A stretch of DNA of 64,000 bases from positions 124,001-188,000 of the forward strand of contig JADANN010000183.1 in the NCBI GenBank assembly GCA_018806985.1. The letters run 5' to 3'. This document shows, piece by piece, positions 34,201-45,014 of this stretch. Both the position numbers and the translations under genes were made by a program. Below the pieces are notes generated by a model that did not search any database, was not told where the DNA came from, and was given only the letters and a program-made list of their open reading frames with translations. Position 1 is the first letter of the stretch; every line of letters starts with the position of its first letter. The stretch comes from Angiostrongylus vasorum (lineage: Eukaryota > Nematoda > Chromadorea > Rhabditida > Metastrongylidae).

Positions 34201-37200
34201 TTAGGCAAGGCTATCAATGTGTTGGTTTATGCTGTGAATATTTGCGTAAGATTGCTTCAGATTGCTCACAAGTGTTTGCAGCCGTTTCTGTAGCGTTTGC
34301 CATTGTTCGCGTCCAAAGCGTCGATGTTGGAACGAACTAACAACTAATGTCCGCGTCATCTCGTTAAGCTTCCCTGAAATAGCGTTCACTTGAATGGCAT
34401 CAATAAGAAAATCCTCTAGCTGATCATCTGACGGAAGATCTAATTCCTCAGCAAGCTTATCAAGAAGGATAACGTTGTTGTTCTCAGCAATGCTCATTAA
34501 CGTAAGAAGGCGAATTTTCTTCAACAAAACTGCTTCGTCCACCTAAAAAATTATACGCATCAGAAGGTTGAATTAAGAAAACAATTATGAAACCACCTGC
34601 ACTGTGACACTAACTTTGAGCTTCTCACCCACAAACTCTGGATGAGCTTTTACAAATGAGAGGTAGTCCTTCAACGTCCCAGAGATAAACAACTCCAATG
34701 CCGAATACATAAGGGGATCAGACTGAAAATGTTGCGTAGTCAAGAACTCAAACTTGACCGCATATTTGATATACTCAGAAATCGTTCAACCAACATGAAA
34801 CCCAAACAATCCCCGCAGAACTTGCGTACTTGTGTACACACAACGGACAAATTAACACCACGTGTGTGGTAGTCTCATCAGCCAATATAGTACTCTCTTT
34901 ATAAACATCAGTTATCTCATGGTAAGCCTGCGAAACTCGTCCAGGAGACGTCCTTTTTTTCCTTGTAAATGTAAAGTTTTCAACATAGCCTATTTCCGAC
35001 CATACTTGGAAAATCAGGACAGGAAGTCTATGGATTAAGTAGAAAAAGTATTAATAAAAAACTCTGTCCCGCGAAAGAAATCACAAAAATCAAATGCATT
35101 AAGATAAACAGAAGGGTTTCGGGTTTCTCGTCGATATAACGTTGACAAAGCGCATGCAATCTGGTAATCTTCAAAGGGTAGACTGCTGTTTAGAAATCCG
35201 TAAATAATATTTTATAGAAATATTGAAATAGTCAACTATGCTCGAAACAGTGGGAAGTCAGTTAGCTTCTAAGCTAATAAGTAATATAATCTAAAGTGTT
35301 TACTGTGAAATGATCTATACTACCTTTTGTAATGCTTTCACAGCACAAAGGCGTTGGAGGTGATCAAAGGAAAACGACTTCGCATCAACAACAGCCGTTC
35401 GGACACATTCAATGGCATCCTCACGAGCTAACGCCGCATCCTCTTCGGTATACGTTCCCAGCAACATTATCATAACCTTTGCAGCTTGGTCTGCCTTCTG
35501 ATCTTCAAGCAAACCAACGTGGACGAGGCGAAGGATGTCACGCTGCCCGTCTACTGCTGTCCCCCACTGTTTGAATTGTTTTTGTAATGTTTCCGTTGAA
35601 CAGTCCAATTCACCAATCATGTGCGCCTCAGAGCACATAGCAACCAGCGAGCGATATAACATTTCCTAATAGCAGGCTTAGATAAGAACAGAACAATATT
35701 CAGGCAGGATATTGCCACTTAACGTTGTAAGACTTTTGAGAAGCGATTTTCCAGTTTACTATAACGTAACTATATCTCTTTAATGATTTGCCCATAATCG
35801 TGGCGAGATAAGAATATGTTCAGTAATGACTGATTCCAACGTTCATCAAAGGATTCAACTTCCATGTTCAAAGCTATCGAAGCTACAAACAACTTCGAAA
35901 TCCAAATCCAGTAGCTCAGATAAAAGAACATTTATTCCAGGTACTTCTTCGGCCGTCAGAAAGAAAACACATACAAACTGTTGAACATCTCCCTAATCTA
36001 TAAGCATTGTGACTATCAGTGGTAATAGTTTGCTAACCCACAGGCATTACTACTTTCCTAGTTCAGGCTAGAAACATGCTGAACTAGAGAAACAGAACTG
36101 GAATGCTAATCTGCTAGGGTGTGAGACTGGCCTTCTAACAGTCAAATAATTGGCAGAAACATTATTTGTTACTATATTACAATAACGAAACGATTTTTAA
36201 ATCAACGTGTTAGACGCTCACTTGAATCTTTGGATGAGCAGCAAATCCACGAAACAAGTTAGATAGAACATGAACGGCATGACCCGCCTAAAAACGAGTG
36301 TTTTAAAAAAAGAAAAACCAGGTAAAAAGAGATAAATATACCAAGTGGTTGTATTGAATAGGCTTACGTTGCTATTCCATCCGTTTCCTTTAAAATGAGC
36401 AGGAGTAATTGCATCACAGAAGGCCTTTACAACCTCGAAAGCACGTTCAGCAGGAACCATTACCATGAGCGAGCAAACAGAGTTCAGAATATAATCTACC
36501 TTAAAGAACTAGTTAAGGACCTCACTAAAACAAAACATAGACGATTTTACTAAGCATAAAATCAAAAATAAAGTTTTGCTGATCCGAGTCTTCATTTTCC
36601 GTCCACAAATAAAGCTCCACCACACTCTGCTTGCTCGTAATACATATCATTCTTACGTGCACGTTTCGAAATATGTTTTTATGATGACGCTTTTTCTTTT
36701 TACACCAATTTGGATCTAGGTAACTCAAAAAGAGGCATTTTTAGTATGAACTACATTCTAACCACGAATCGTTAACATATTCAAGACAAGGTAGGTTTTC
36801 AACAATGCTGATTTGTTGATAGAGTACACGAAAATGGAGAAAGAAGGACAAATAAATAAAGAGGCTTTAAATACAGGCTAGAATTTTTAAGTACTACTTC
36901 AATTCTAGTTTCGCCTCGAATTCAAGCCTTAAAACTACTAATAAAATAAACAGTTCTTAAAAATTTCAGTAATATTGTGATAACCACCTACACTGAAGGT
37001 GCATTCGGAGGTACCATAACGGTCAGGTGGACCAAATCTTGTTTATTCGAACGCTTTGCTGCTTGAAACACAAGTACTGACAAAAGAAAGCGAAAAGAAC
37101 TATTTCATAACCAGAGAAAACTAAATTCCATAAACGCAGAGTAGCAAAAATTGCACGTTAAACATAAAATTTTTCAATCTACACACTTTACCGGTTTCAT

Positions 37201-40200
37201 CTCAGTCAATGACGTAAAGATGAGTCCAAACCACCTGCATGATTTGTGGATCCATTAATCATCAAGTGATTCGACCGATAATAAAGTTATCTCTATCTGT
37301 CCTCGTCGCGAGCCAGAGTCACACAAAGGACGACACTGACATCACAAATTTAGTAAGCTGCCACTTTACTCCAGCGAGATGAAAGAACGTTAAGCATGCG
37401 GCGCTGTTCCGAGCCTATTTCATTCATAGCTGAACTTTCGGAAGGAAAAATCAGACTCTATCTCAGCTTGGGAGACTCAATAAAAAGTGTAACCCTGTCC
37501 TAAATACAGTTTAACACCCAGAAACTCGAAACTAGTTCCTCGGTAAAACCAGTGAAACCAACCAACCAACCAAATCAGCAAAGATATTTCTGCTCAAATA
37601 TGAAACAAGAAATTACTCTCAACCATCGATACGACATGTAAAGGTCACAGAATCGTGAATGAATTAACGAGCACGCGTCACTACGTAGGTTTGAAAATTT
37701 TAGTGATGATGACAACAGTTTTGTAGATGTAGAAGCTCGGAGATGACTACCTGCCCTGGATGACTACCAGTTGGAGGCGCACAGTGAAGTATACTCACGC
37801 AAAACATTGCGCGACCTTGCAGAAAAATGCGTAAGCATCAATAGATACGAAAATCATGCAAAACAAAAAATGCATAAGTGGCAATGCGGCTGTCAATATG
37901 AGATTTGTTCTCTGATTCTTCTACCTAGTAAAAATAGTCAGTTTACTCGGATATGAAACAAGATTCTGTACAACAACCGACGTTTTGTGAAAGCTTGAAC
38001 AAAGATCAAGCAAAAAAAATGATTCCAGACAAGATTGCAACAAAAACAAAATGTAAAGATATATTTGGTGGAGGGAGTAGTTCAGAGAAACACATTGGGT
38101 CCAGGCAAAATCGTTACAGTACAGAAGTATCGCGTGAAAATAGGCGAAATGCACCAAGGAAAGGCAAGGAACGCATTACTGATCAATTGAGAAGGAGCAA
38201 TTTCGTTGCATGTATATGTCTAACCTTATATAGCACAATCCACATTGTAAAAGCCTGAGGAATAGCTACAAGAAACCCCACAATGCTTGGCGAACTGACG
38301 GTGTTACAAATACTTGTCACATCATAGAAAAAACTCGCAACTACCTGTCACAGAAGCCATTACCTAATAGTCCGCGGGAAGTTTTTTATCTTTAAATCAG
38401 TTGCATGCGCCAGAAGCTTTGGATTTTAGAGCAATAATTAATAAATAAACGGACAAATAAATAGATAGACAAAATCAAATAAACGGATGCGCGCCTCGTC
38501 GGCAAAAATGTGTAGATAGTAACTCCTTTTAATTAGACTAATAAAGCTTAATATGGGATATCTCTAACTGGAGTCGAGGTTACTTTTATTACACCACCCA
38601 TCAACCATATGCGACTATAACCAGCTGTTCTAATCTTCCTCATTGGAAGTCACGAAAAAAAAAGCGGCTCTGAAGACGGCGATACTGCCGAAACGTCACC
38701 TACTGTTGCATCGTATTGTTTTTTTATGCAAGTAAAGTAAATGTATGCTGGATAACAACCTCACGATTGCTGAACAAGAAAACGACGCATTCATACACCA
38801 CCCATCTTCGTGGGCACTTGTAGCGCAGCGGTCGGGGCGCCCTGCAATACAGATGGGATCGATCCCCGTGCTCAAGGCTCACCAAGCCTTCCATTCTTCC
38901 TGGGTCGGCAAATTGGTACCAGACCTGTCGGGGAGGATAGCATTACTGGGCTAATACATTAGTAGGCCACCGTCAGTCATTGTAAAAGCCAGATATGCAT
39001 TCAATCACCTTCAAACGATGGTTAATGAAGTCGAATACATGGCGCATCCCTCAGGGATTGATCAACACCGAGAGGTTTATCTTTTTTTTACCCATCTTTA
39101 CATATACCGCGTGGATGCCAGCATTTCTTGCACAAGATTCGTTTCCCCGCAAGCATTATTCACTAAGGTCTCCGAGCTCTTCGTATGTGGGTTCAGTTGC
39201 TGCTTGAAGATGGTCGTCTTTCTTATGAATGTCATTGAATTCTGGTCGACACGAAATTTTCTGTAGTCCTGAGGTAGCCGGGAAACAGCGTTCTCACTTG
39301 GATAGCAGTGGGTGGTCTGTTTCCAGACATTTGTACATGTACTCATGAATTTCCCTTGGGCAATGTCGCCTTCCTCAAAGCCTGGATGTATTCTGTGTAA
39401 TGCTACTCATATATTTCGGTGAACTATCTATAGTACTAATGACCATCTAATAAATAAATGAACGCCACTTTGTTTACACTCGCGTGTTGTTCAGGACACA
39501 TTGTGAGAACGAGTACGCCACTTTATGTTCGCACAAAAGAACATCTAGATGGTGAACTTAAAACTTGACAAAGTACTCCTTTATGTACACATAGGGAGAA
39601 AAGCACAATCGTGATTTTGAAGTGACTGCCCCGATCCTTGCACAGGACTCTCGAGGCGTTTTGGATAAATTTCGATAGTCTATAGATGAACCGGAAAGAC
39701 AAATGCCACACTATCACACGGAAAGACAAATGCCACACTATCACACATGACTCGGCGTCATTTTTCAAACTGATTTCTTGATCTGGATCGAGATGGGTCT
39801 CGCTCGTGATCCCACGTGAACAACACACGGATTTTCCCGCACCTGACAAAACGGTGAGCAGTTTTTAAACAAAGCGCCATTCATTAATATGTTAGTTCTT
39901 CATTAATACTACAGATAATTCAGTGAATTATAAAGTCATTGTTAAATAAAATACGTCCAAGATTTAAATACGGCTAAGTCGTCGAGACGTCATCCATCGA
40001 ATCACACCTACAACAACGACTGATACTGACCTCTCTTCAGCTCAAAAATGGCCATTCATGAGAACATACATACATGTATCGATTAGATATGCCCAGGCTT
40101 ATAGAAAGCCGGTCCTTGGGTTGTTCCGAGAGAAGTCTGGCACCAATTTCCCCATCCAGGAGGCATGAGGGCTTGATGAGCCCGGTACGGGGTCGAATCA

Positions 40201-40578
40201 ACACCGTTTTCGTGACGGCCGGTACCGTTTCCACGGCGCCACTTGCTCGTGCAGAGTTGAAAGTCAAAAATCGAGAGTATTATCCGGACAACTTCCATCA
40301 ACATATAACTATAAGGCTCGATAGAATATTGTCATCGTTCGTCTCGAAAAAAATAAAAGGCTAAGAAAAAAGAACGTTGACATTACCTCGACAGGATGTG
40401 GGCAAGCTCCCATCACTGGAAGTTGGGCACAAATATCCATTAAATTATCAGATACATCCGAAGGCCCTTGTAGATCCAATTTAGCTTTACCAACCGAGTT
40501 TAGGTACTCTCGAAGTTGTTGAAGTTGTTCTCCATCATCAACAAAAGCAAACACAGGCAGAATTTTATGATCTGCCAT
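34201..40578 (-). CDS. cif-1: Eukaryotic translation initiation factor 3 subunit M
   Basis: Exons: 40578-40387, 36499-36368, 36287-36222, 35665-35324, 34722-34597 and 34542-34201 (TAA at 34203-34201). All junctions are phase 0, giving 399 aa; from memory human eIF3m is 374 and the C. elegans protein about 390. The N-terminus [19 protein letters not shown] fits the family, as do [27 protein letters not shown] and [20 protein letters not shown]. The last exon has the PCI/winged-helix part: [12 protein letters not shown].., [16 protein letters not shown] and [11 protein letters not shown]. eIF3m is a PCI-domain subunit of eIF3 in the cytoplasm; in C. elegans CIF-1 is also reported to be shared with the COP9 signalosome. 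Intron 1 is 3.9 kb with a SINE and PLE pieces. It lies 858 bp downstream of yars-2 on the same strand, which suggests an operon. No damage seen. Confidence 0.93.
37953..38258 (+). CDS. Unsupported ORF inside cif-1 intron 1 (opposite strand)
   Basis: A 101-codon ORF, basic and polar for about 80 residues (MKQDSVQQ... [10 protein letters not shown]), ends in a hydrophobic segment ([19 protein letters not shown]) that could be a C-terminal membrane anchor. It has no homologue I recognise, no promoter and no splice evidence. Confidence 0.2.
   Translation: MKQDSVQQPTFCESLNKDQAKKMIPDKIATKTKCKDIFGGGSSSEKHIGSRQNRYSTEVSRENRRNAPRKGKERITDQLRRSNFVACICLTLYSTIHIVKA
38575..38800 (+). repeat. Solo PLE terminus, truncated
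   Basis: 'caaccatatgcgactataac' and 'cattggaagtcacg' are followed by a deletion straight into the plus hammerhead-like motif (38667-38700), then 'gtaaatgtatgctggataac' and 'gcgattgctgaacaag'-like terminal sequence to about 38795. It lies in cif-1 intron 1. Confidence 0.75.
38811..39330 (+). repeat. SINE family A (+) followed by reversed family C tail
   Basis: 38811-39090 is a family A copy ('tgtagcgcagcggtcggggc', 'gggatcgatccccgtgc', 'ggtaccagacctgtcgggga'). 39095-39330 is the reverse complement of the family C 3' part. The same order recurs at 60335-60880. Confidence 0.75.
39360..39870 (+). pseudogene. Decayed PLE pieces
   Basis: 39366-39390 is a partial minus-strand motif ('gtcgccttcctcaaagcc'). 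39525-39600 (+) encodes [13 protein letters not shown], the post-YIG segment of the PLE endonuclease, followed by terminal-like sequence ('ttgcacaggactctcgaggc') and a 30-bp tandem duplication ('cggaaagacaaatgccacac' twice near 39690-39740). Confidence 0.6.
40080..40255 (-). repeat. SINE family A, partial, minus strand
   Basis: The reverse complement shows 'ggtaccggccgtcacgaaaa', 'ttcgaccccgtaccggg' and 'ggaaattggtgccagacttc'. It lies in cif-1 intron 1 near exon 1, truncated at both ends. Confidence 0.65.
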
Positions 40579-40600
40579 CTTATTCCTGCAGAATATTAAC
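40579..40600 (-). promoter_or_regulatory. Candidate trans-splice acceptor of cif-1
   Basis: On the minus strand 'tattctgcag' is followed by 7 nt (gaataag) and the ATG. A strong acceptor so close to the start, with no upstream coding exon, fits spliced-leader addition, as expected for a downstream gene in a nematode operon. Confidence 0.5.
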
Positions 40601-41435
40601 TCAAAGTGCAATAGGCAAGGAGGAAAAAAAAGAAGTCAAAGAGTGACAAAGAGAAGTAGATAATCGTGATAACCGATGGATGAAGAAAGAGAAACAAGCA
40701 ATGAAGAGTGAAATGAATCGTGACATTGGGATCTCGTTGTGAACTGGACAGTAGGGGTGGTACGCTAGTCTATCTTTTGCATTAGAAGTTTACCAACCCT
40801 ACACACTATTAGCACTCACAAAGTGTTTCCAGTGACCCAAACGAAGAGATTGAAGCCGGATCTGTTCGCGTTTTGTACTGATGGTGCTTCCTGATATAAA
40901 GCTGAGTCAAGTGGAAAAGACGCAAGGAGAAAGTTGTGATATGTTTGAAGTACAAGGCACTGAAGTAGAGTACTCACAAATCCAGCACAGTAGCTCGAAC
41001 TATGCTAGAGAAATGTGGACAACAAGAAATAAGTGATTAACTAAGCATTCCGATATTCTACAGCAATACAGTTGTACTAATGAAGCAGACTACTCCAAGA
41101 GGAAGGCTAGACAATTATATCGAAGAGATTCGACAGAGCTCTAAATATCATGGTGGTGCGACAATGAATAATGTTTACTCTAGAAAGCCGTGCAGAAATC
41201 TTTATTGTCGTCGAAAATGATAAGCAGAAATCTGAGGAAAACCTAAAAAACGTGGAAAAATTTGGGCTGTGAACACCGACTACAAACTAACTGGTTACCT
41301 TTTAAACCTAAACAGCATAAAAATCAAAAAAGAAATAAAAAAAGTGACAATGGGAAGACAGCAAAAACAGTCATGTACGACGCATGTACGAGTAAACAAA
41401 AAAAAACATAGTCTCAACAACCTAATCATATGTGC

Positions 41436-44400
41436 CTATATCCATTGCACTAGATGGAATTTTCGTTTACCCCAACATATCAGTGTAAGGTCCGACGCTT
41501 CTGGTAAGCAAACACTCTCTACGACCAATGGTTCCTCGCTGTTAAGGGTCTTCTCTCCGTTAACCTTGAAGGCTCCTTTAACCATTAGTGCAGAACCTTT
41601 GATGTTGTCACTTCTCGTGCGATCTGCTAGATCACCCATAGTTTTCACATCATCGCGGACGACTTTTATAGTGTTACCGAAAAGATCAAGAAGTTCGGTT
41701 CGACTGAAGGATTTAACATCTGATATAGAACCTGAAACATGGCACGTAGTCCTTTTACACAATTAACGACTACAACTAAGTTCCTATAGAAATACAGACA
41801 CCTTGAAAAAGCGCTCGAGAACACCGCTGAGCAATATTTAAGCCCTTTTCTCCGTGCACTATTTTTGTTAATTCCTTGGCCAGAGCATCTTGTACGATCC
41901 ATTTTCCCAAATTTGAACGGTGTTCTTCAATCTTCGCCAAAACATATTCCCATTGATTCAAGCTAGAAATATGGGCGAAAACTTCGTTTAGAAGATAATG
42001 CTTGAACATGAAGCATCTGAAGCTTCACTACACAAGCCCACCTATAGTATTTATACATCAATTCAGCTTCATCATCATGTAGTTGTCGAAGAAATTGGTA
42101 GAAGTGAAATGGCGACGTCAAATCAGCATTAAGCCAAACTTGTCCTTCACCAATTGACTTGCCTAATTTATTACCGGCTCTATCTGTTACCAGTGGTAGA
42201 CAGACACCTAAACACATACTGTAAACCACCAAAACCAAAGCACAATGAAAATAATGATCTCATTCTGCACAAAAAAACAAGCTGAACCTGCTGCAAATGT
42301 TCCTCCACAAGTCCTTTTTATATAGTGCGCTCCAATATCCAAATGGCCAAGCTGATCAGACCCGCCGATCTGAAACCTGCAGTTGTACTTCTTTAATAAC
42401 ACTGTCCAGTCAAATGCTTGCATGGTTTGGTAACTGAATTCAGTAAACGATATTCCACCACACTCATCGGCTAATCGTGATTTCACAGCACCCACTCGAA
42501 GCATTTCTCCTATGCGTAACTGCTTACAGTTTCTCAAATAGTCAACCACTGACATCTAAACAGCTATCATTACGTCCCACAGGATATAGGTAAACAAAGA
42601 AGCAAGAACAAAACTACGGAACAGGTTAAAAGTTTCAGCGTTGATCGATCCCTGATGGATGCGCCATGCATTCGACTCCGTTAAGCATCGTTGGGGGTGA
42701 TTGAATCCATACCTGACCTCTACAATGACTCGTGGTGGTCTGCTGATGTGTCGGGTTAGTACTGCTATCCTCTCATAGAAGTTTGGTACCAATTTCCCCA
42801 TCCCGGCGGGATGGAAGGTTGGTGGGCCATGGACGCTGGGATCGATTCCATGTGTGCGTTGCAGGGCGCCTCCGACCACTGCGCCACACGCGTCCTTTAC
42901 TACTAAGAGATCTCTCCCATCAGCAGTCACCCGTCAGTGGGATTGATTTGGGGAGCCCAAATGGGCGATAAACCCAGTGTTTTACTTAACAGATTTCTGA
43001 TGGCAGAGATCGATAGAACTAGCTGAGAGACAGGCGAAACGAAGGACCCGCATGATGTTGTGGTGAACGCGTTACTCCCTGGAAAGAACAATAGCGCGTT
43101 CGTTCCTCATACACCTGCGGTCCGGAGTTTTGCAAATATCTCTGCACCACTAAAGTTATATTTCGCAATACACCCTGCCATTATTAAGAGAAGAAAATCC
43201 TGACCTCTTTGAACCATGTGTTATTGTCAATCACAGTGAGGTCATTATCCAACACATTTCCAGCAATACTTTTCAGCTGAGTCGTTATAAGCTGTGTATT
43301 ACGCAGCAAAACATCTCTCGGTTCCGCTTTTCTTTCTATATTTGAAGAAAATAAAAACAAAGTAAATCGATTCCTAGTAAGCAGTAAATCTAGAAGAATC
43401 ACCAACCGGTAGACCTTCCACTTGGATCACCAACTGCAGCCGTAGCGCCACCAACGATTGCAATAGGACGTACACCGAATTGCTGACTTCTCAGCAAATT
43501 TAAAAAAACCAGTAAATTTCCAATGTGAAGACTTTCCGATGTAGGATCGAACCCGGCGTATACTACCGGAGGAAGGGAACTGCAAAATTGCTAGGATAAA
43601 TAATAAAATTAAGACAGACACTCTAGATATTCTTAAGGGACTTAAGCGTAACACTTTACAGAGGTTAAAAAATCTTTATCCTCCTACTGTACAAATAAAG
43701 TGTTACGTTATTCTTCACTGACGTAAAAGCTGCCATTCGGTGGACTTCGCGCATTGTTCAGAGCTTGAAGAAATTGACAGCTAACTTGATCTTTCCAGGC
43801 TCTGAGGAAGGAGAAATCCGCCGAAACGTCAGCTCTTACGTCAACAAAGAATAAAGGAACACCTCGTGGTTGCTCTACAAAGAGTATAAACAATTACAAA
43901 AGACACCTTTACTAAAACTATCAACCCAACGATGAGAGGGTAAGATCCGATGACCCTAACTTTCTCCTTAGAAGCTTCTTGACAGTAATATCAACTCACT
44001 TTAATTCTGTTGCAAATTCAGTCTCAAGATTTGACGGATATGATGAGCGGACAAGTCCCCGTGTCTTTAACTCTGCCACATAATTTGCAATCGATGAAGA
44101 ACGTCTAGAAGACTAAAAGTTATGAGGCTCAGGTCATGTTAAAGAGCAATCCAAAAAAGGAATTCACTAGCTCAAACTATCCGCTTTTAAGTTCGAACAA
44201 TGTTCACAAGTTACGTTAAGAGAAAGATGAAGGACTCGCATGGTGTGGCGGAGTACCCATTAGCCCCCGGAAAGAGTAACAGCGTGTTCGTTCCCCACCG
44301 CAGACATCCGCCGTCCAGAGTTTTGCAAACATCTCAGCATCATTATGTTTATAAGTCGTTTCGAATACAATGAAGTAAGTAAACACACCTTGATGAACCA

Positions 44401-44459
44401 CGAAGACACGGAAATCGACCAACTGCTTTGACCATAGGGTCATAGAGCTTTCGAATCAT
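41436..44459 (-). CDS. yars-2: Mitochondrial tyrosyl-tRNA synthetase
   Basis: Exons: 44459-44389, 44104-44000, 43579-43407, 43335-43205, 42555-42288, 42207-42042, 42016-41802 and 41731-41436 (TAG). Phases match throughout, giving 474 aa, close to human YARS2 (477). The enzyme attaches tyrosine to mitochondrial tRNA-Tyr. The start [16 protein letters not shown] is basic and amphipathic, a plausible matrix-targeting signal. Class I motifs are present: [13 protein letters not shown] (HIGH-like), [45 protein letters not shown] and the KMSKS loop as NKLGKSIGE. The C-terminal exon ends in an S4-like RNA-binding region (VNGEKTLN..., [10 protein letters not shown]). Introns hold SINEs (42625-42895, 42910-43190, 44215-44350) and a PLE fold-back (43700-43890), none touching an exon. 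It is divergent from NAF1 and lies upstream of cif-1. Confidence 0.94.
42625..42895 (-). repeat. SINE family A in yars-2 intron 4
   Basis: The reverse complement reads 'gacgcgtgtggcgcagtggt' (A box) and 'tggaatcgatcccagcg', with body 'ggtaccaaacttctatgaga' and tail 'gggatcgatcaacgctg'. Full length. Confidence 0.85.
42905..43190 (+). repeat. SINE family B in yars-2 intron 4
   Basis: Contains 'gtgggattgatttgggg', then 'gaaggacccgcatgatgttg', 'gttcgttcctcat' and the tail 'gttttgcaaatatctctgca'. Adjacent to the family A copy. Confidence 0.75.
43700..43890. repeat. PLE fold-back (subtype B) in yars-2 intron 2
   Basis: The minus motif 43728-43764 and plus motif 43799-43833 face each other across about 35 bp; the outer arms share 'gacgtaaaagctg' and 'gctcttacgtc'. 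It ends with an 'aataaaggaacacctcgtgg' tail like other subtype B ends. Confidence 0.7.
44215..44350 (+). repeat. SINE family B fragment in yars-2 intron 1
   Basis: Contains 'ggactcgcatggtgtggcgg', 'gttcgttccccaccgcag' and the tail 'ttgcaaacatctcagcatca'. It shows the tRNA-like core well. Confidence 0.8.
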
Positions 44460-45014
44460 AGAAAGTAAAGCCAGCGAATGCATCTTTTAACAGCACGATA
44501 TTACTATATAACATTGCTAGATAACACTACTAGTTAGGGCTTCAACCCTGTATACAATCAAGAGCTTCAACAGAACGCAAGGCCCCACAGAAACCGGAGG
44601 GAAGACTCCTAAGCCGCACCGCTACCGCATTGCTTCTGAAAAAAAATCTGTGTGGCACGGAGGATGTTCACTAGCTCACATTAATTGCACTAAAAATTCC
44701 AAACCTTGAGGTACTACTTTGTCATAGCTACTTAAATACTTGAATGGGCTATCCTCACTAGTTGTGTGGGCTTCAGTGCAACTTCCGTTTTTCGTAATTT
44801 TGCTGCTTTAGCCATTGTGGAGTCCTTTCCCGTTTCCTGGAGTCCCGAGGTCAGCCAGGCCAAAGTCCGCCCCACTACTTTTTCCTACAAATTTCTATTA
44901 CTTGATTTTCCTCATTATTAGGTAATCTAGATATGTAGTTTTCAGAAGTAACTGACTTATCGAGTAGTATTTTGGTTGCATCGTTATGTCTTGGTATAAA
45001 AGGGTGCTTTAGAA
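44460..45014. promoter_or_regulatory. Divergent intergenic region yars-2 / NAF1
   Basis: 555 bp separate the two divergent starts. No TATA box is obvious. 44738-44890 is an insertion of the 3' tail of an RTE retrotransposon (minus orientation, 'tggagtcccgaggtcagcca'). The NAF1 start is preceded by 'gctttag' then AAATGG, a likely trans-splice acceptor ending at 45012. Confidence 0.5.
44738..44890 (-). mobile_element. RTE retrotransposon 3' tail, 5'-truncated
   Basis: Matches the 3' untranslated end of the RTE copy at 53.3 kb ('tggagtcccgagg', 'caaagtccgcccc'). It is non-coding, consistent with severe 5' truncation during target-primed insertion. Confidence 0.65.
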
